A stretch of DNA of 64,000 nt from Jaapia argillacea MUCL 33604 (Eukaryota; Basidiomycota; Agaricomycetes; Jaapiales; Jaapiaceae). The position numbers and the translations under genes were made by a program. The DNA lies in the NCBI GenBank assembly GCA_000697665.1, contig KL197717.1, forward strand, positions 737,786-801,785, written 5' to 3'. The notes below the pieces were generated by a model. The model did no database searches. It saw only the letters and a list, made by a program, of their open reading frames with translations, and was not told where the DNA came from. The number at the start of each line of letters is the position of its first letter. Position 1 is the first letter of the stretch. Positions 60,771 through 64,000 of this stretch are shown piece by piece.

Positions 60771-63159
60771 GGCATCAACATACAATCCAATCATGACTGT
60801 GAGTTTTCTTTGACGACTCGAGGTCCATTCAGTGTTGGAGCTTACTTGGATCCCGAAGTTACCGAGTGCTTGAAATCACTCAATCACGTCAGCATAGAGA
60901 ACAGTGCGAAGCGATCGAGGACAGTAAATGGCGTGCGTCCTTGCTGATCCTCCTGTCATCCGGCTGAGTACGCTGTGGGGTTATACGCGTCCCTTCAGCC
61001 GAGTAGCCTGAGCTCCCCGAGCTCAATACTACTAGTAGTATCATCAGGGCGAAAGATGACCACTTGCATAGGCCTCTATAGATACGCCTTTCAGTTTGTT
61101 CCAAGGAGTAGCTACCAGTGTCCAAATGGTACTCGCCTGGTCGGTCCAAAATGCGGGACTGAGTGTTCAAATAGGCATGATCAGGCAGCGTCAGAGATTG
61201 AAGACTCACAAGATGGTCTGGTGCGGGAGCTTTTGAAATTCAATTATTCCATCGCTCCTCAAGTCCTCGCCAGGTTCAATGGAACATGTGTGCGATCATC
61301 CACTAAGATTTGTTTGTCTATGCTCGCGAATGGGATGTTCTGGGTATTTCGTGCTCGTCTCGATTGTATGCCACCCTCAACATAGTCGGGCAGTTTTTAT
61401 GGTATCGACGGACCAAAGTAGTCATGCGCTCTCCCGAAACGCACAAAACTTCCCCGAACTGGGAGCTGGCGAGGCTCAGTTGAGCGTTCATATGGTATGT
61501 TGTCTCCTTGCCATGACGTGGCCACCTTGTGTGCTGTTCGCATATGCAGAGCGGACTGCGAGTTCCGCCTTTTGATGACTCCCTGGTCCTCTTTCACTCC
61601 ACTTGGTGCGATTCATGTTTCCGCCCACTCTGAAATGCCTTGGAAGCTGCTTCTATCCTTCTTTATATCACGATGAGGATATCCCTTGAGCTTGGTCTCA
61701 ACGATATCCTTCTGGGTGCGAATTCTGCTACTATCGCGATACCACTTATGCTCTCTATTAAGGAATCAGGGTGCATCCGGATGGATTCAATTCTGTTTCT
61801 TTTGAGTTGACCTGCCTCCCTCTTTGTTTTTTCATCGTCATTACTAAACAGCTCAGTTGTGTCTGGAGACAGGTCATGCGGTGTGGCGGGATATAGATAG
61901 GAATAAGGAATGATCTGCGGGTTGTGTCCCTCCGGATCTTTCGTAGCACGGTGACATTATGAGAAATGGCTGACAATATGAACCAAGCCGCGACGCTTTA
62001 GGGTGCGTAATCCTTGTACCGTTGTTTCTCTCAGATTCAACGTGTTTCTCATCATCAATGTTGGATCATCGTGTAGATCAGATGCAACTTTATCGACAAC
62101 CCAACCTTTGTCATTAATTTCATCACCCGATCATCGCACAATCGATCAAAGTCCGTTGTCGTGAATTGGAGCGCTTCGAATTGGCGCCCGAAGCATACCA
62201 AGAGTCGTGATTACTGACAGAAGGTGTTCAACACTGACAGCGTGTCGAATTTCAGGCAAGGTCACCAATCGCTCTCGTGGTTCTCATCAGCGAGACTCGA
62301 TACCTCATTCCGGTTTTCCTCTCTTGGAACCTTCCCTCGTGCGCACAGGCGCTATGCATGTTATATATTTTCTGCTGTGTTGCCGCCACATTTCCACGGG
62401 TTCAGCTAGCTTGGACTCACGCCTTTACAGATTGTGAGCCCCATCCCTCCCGTCCATTTTTAACGCTTAATGAGAATCTCGTTGCAGTATAGTGGTTTCG
62501 GAACGCAGGTGCTGTGATGTGGGAGTACAAGCTTTACTCGGGCCTCCGCAACAGCAGCGAGAGCCTCCCTCCAGCGCTTGTCCCAGGTTGCTTTGGGCCG
62601 TGGAGTCTTTGGATGGATTCTAGGTTACCCTGTCTGTTTGGCCCCCTCGTTCCCTTTACACAGGTCACCGCTGATTAACTATATTTGGGAAGAAGGATGA
62701 TCTGCGCGCCTTCGAACACCCAAACTGGGATGCTTTCGGCATGTCATGGTTCTACTCATTTCTCTCAGGCTCGAGGCACATCTCATCGTCACTTGACATG
62801 AGTGTTGAACAAGGCATCAAAGTTCGTTGTTACGAAAGTCTCTGAGTTGACACCTAACGCATGTCACGAAGGGCCGTCTGGATGGCATCATATACTGTTG
62901 GACACCGACAGCGTGTCGAATAGCGGCAAGGACACCCATCCTTCTCTTGCCTCTTATCAGCGATACTTTAAACCACATCCCGGGTTTCCTTTCTGGGAAG
63001 CCGTATCTCCAACCAGGTCCGCAAAATCTCCCCTCGTGGTCACTGTAGGCGCCAGCTTGAACCCTTATAAAGCCGGCATAGAGTTCTGATGATTCTCATT
63101 TCCACCTCGTTTAGAACGCCGCGAGACTGCCTTGTGTTCCCTTCCGTCCAGGCGTTGAA
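60771..63159. other. Long intergenic region with internal direct repeat
   Basis: About 2.4 kb between the two membrane-protein copies. Open frames at 60889-61600 show no recognisable domain. The second half contains a diverged direct repeat (listed separately). It may contain decayed upstream sequence from the gene duplication. Confidence 0.5.
62220..63005. repeat. Diverged direct repeat, about 675-bp spacing
   Basis: The string GACAGCGTGTCGAAT occurs at about 62235 and again at about 62907. In both places a GGCAAGG..CACC block, a TCATCAGCGA/TTATCAGCGA block and a C..GGTTTTCCT/GGGTTTCCT block follow in the same order. About 80 bases before each, CATCAAAGTTCGTTGT-like strings also recur (near 62147 and 62815). 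This marks an old local duplication of non-coding sequence upstream of the second membrane-protein gene. Confidence 0.6.
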
Positions 63160-64000
63160 ATGGTCGACTGGCAATCACCTGAGGAGATAGCGAGAGATGG
63201 CGGTAAGGGTTGTTCCCACCACAACGGTCCATAATGTATTGACGCCTTCCATTCGCAGTTGTGTTTGCGAACTTCATGCATCTACTCCTCGGCTTGTATC
63301 TGTGAGCACAGATTTCCGAGGTGTGCGATAATCTTTGACACCCTCCTAGTTGGGAGTTCTGTATTTCTCTGCCCTTTGACTGGGACTACATAAGAGGTAA
63401 ACGGGTGTTTCGTTGGCCCATGGTAGCTAGGTCCTCTTCTCCGCCAGAGCTATGCACTTATGTGTCATCAAGACCTTCTACTTCGCCAACCGTTATCTCC
63501 TGCTATTTGTGCTGGTCGGAATGTAGGTCCTTCATCTTCATCACTTGCGAGCTGCTTAACAAGGCTTTCTCTCTAGAGTAGTCTCGTTGAACGTCACGGC
63601 GTGAGTCATTTTCTTTCAGTTTAGACGGTCATTCACCGTGCCTCCAGACCAATAAACTGCCAAGCTTTGTACACATTCAATCAGTTTTGTGGTAATGCGA
63701 CGATTGGCTTGGCCAGCATCAACCTCTCCATCAGAACGTGAGTGCCCTCGATGATCACCAGCCCCCAACTAAAGTGTGCCTTGGACCACCAGGATGTTTT
63801 TGTGGCTACGAAAATGGTATATCGTCGGCCCCCTCGTCGTCATTATCATAGGTCACTGGTCGATCCTCATGCACGGTGTTCTATTGAAGGCGGCCTACTT
63901 TCCGGGCCAGGGTTGTGTCGTCACGGAAGCATCTGGTCCAATAATCGCAGCGGCCTTCGTTTATGCCATGGCATTCGACTTCATTGTCCTTATCTTGACC
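63160..64000 (+). CDS. Uncharacterised seven-pass membrane protein, copy 2 (partial, runs off the window)
   Basis: The start MVDWQSPEEIARDG matches copy 1, 4102 bases downstream. The same exon borders follow for the first six exons: FANFMHLLLGLYLWEFC, FRWPMTFYFANRYLLLFVLV, PINCQALYTFNQF, GLASINLSIRT, then WYIVGPLVVIIIGHWSIL. Unlike copy 1, the reading frame runs straight through HGVLLKAAYFPGQG without the intron found there. The frame is open to the window end (FDFIVLILT), so the C-terminal third is missing only because the window stops. It is a tandem paralogue with unknown function. Confidence 0.85.

Noticed and set aside
63410-63480. Apparent frameshift in membrane-protein copy 2 relative to copy 1
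   Set aside because: With the acceptor placed at ATCAAG (and CGAAG in copy 1) the introns are 50 and 52 nt and both frames stay open, so there is no frameshift.

Overview
This window is nuclear DNA of a filamentous basidiomycete, most likely an agaricomycete mushroom. The genes are packed closely on both strands and cut by many 45-65 nt GT-AG introns. The set includes families I know mainly from Agaricomycetes: a TKL-type kinase with an HGD catalytic loop, DUF6534 seven-pass membrane proteins, DUF4246 proteins and multi-exon P450s. All gene models were spliced by hand from the bases. Where I list exons, their summed length is a multiple of three and the reading frame stays open. I saw no CRISPR array, rRNA, convincing tRNA, or intact transposon or virus-like element.

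Layout. 1-2415: no firm gene. 2416-3163 UBC4. 3744-4297: a 279-bp tandem repeat. 4420-7488 TKL kinase. 7805-8564 (-) isoprenylcysteine methyltransferase-like protein. 9816-12230 Cue3/ASCC2-like protein. 12923-15180 (-) DUF6534 A. 15890-17947 and 18695-20652: two DUF4246 paralogues. 20945-23360 (-) DUF6534 B. About 24230-24939 (-): unidentified gene. 25057-25562 RPA3. 25855-26539 (-) Par14-type parvulin. 26949-29195 (-): three tandem small related genes with an acidic IE(I/L)L motif. 29949-32355 RLI1/ABCE1. 32605-36848 (-) SANT-domain corepressor (Snt1/NCoR-like). 37389-39312 PIG-S. 40533-42074 Fyv10/Gid9. 42481-43854 PAQR (Izh/hemolysin III). 45032-47037 P450. 47823-48452 (-) Rrg9. 48642-49407 coactosin-like. 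49571-50429 (-) GNAT acetyltransferase. 50690-51499 NAC beta. 52829-55456 second P450. 55784-57321 (-) zinc alcohol dehydrogenase. 59058-60770 and 63160-end: a pair of seven-pass membrane paralogues, the second cut by the window edge.

Functionally the window is mostly housekeeping. It covers ubiquitin and GID ligase machinery, ribosome recycling and stalled-ribosome rescue (RLI1, Cue3-like), nascent-chain chaperoning (NAC), ssDNA binding (RPA3), GPI anchoring and mitochondrial respiration (Rrg9). Accessory families that duplicate locally are mixed in. I see no biosynthetic gene cluster: the two P450s lie 5.8 kb apart with housekeeping genes between.

The most interesting material is: (i) the DUF6534 genes, each with about 23 exons including microexons of 10, 11, 12 and 16 nt kept in both paralogues; (ii) the small tandem family at 26949-29195, which I cannot match to any named family; (iii) an intron present in only one of two recent membrane-protein paralogues; and (iv) a P450 whose I-helix lacks the usual acid-threonine pair.
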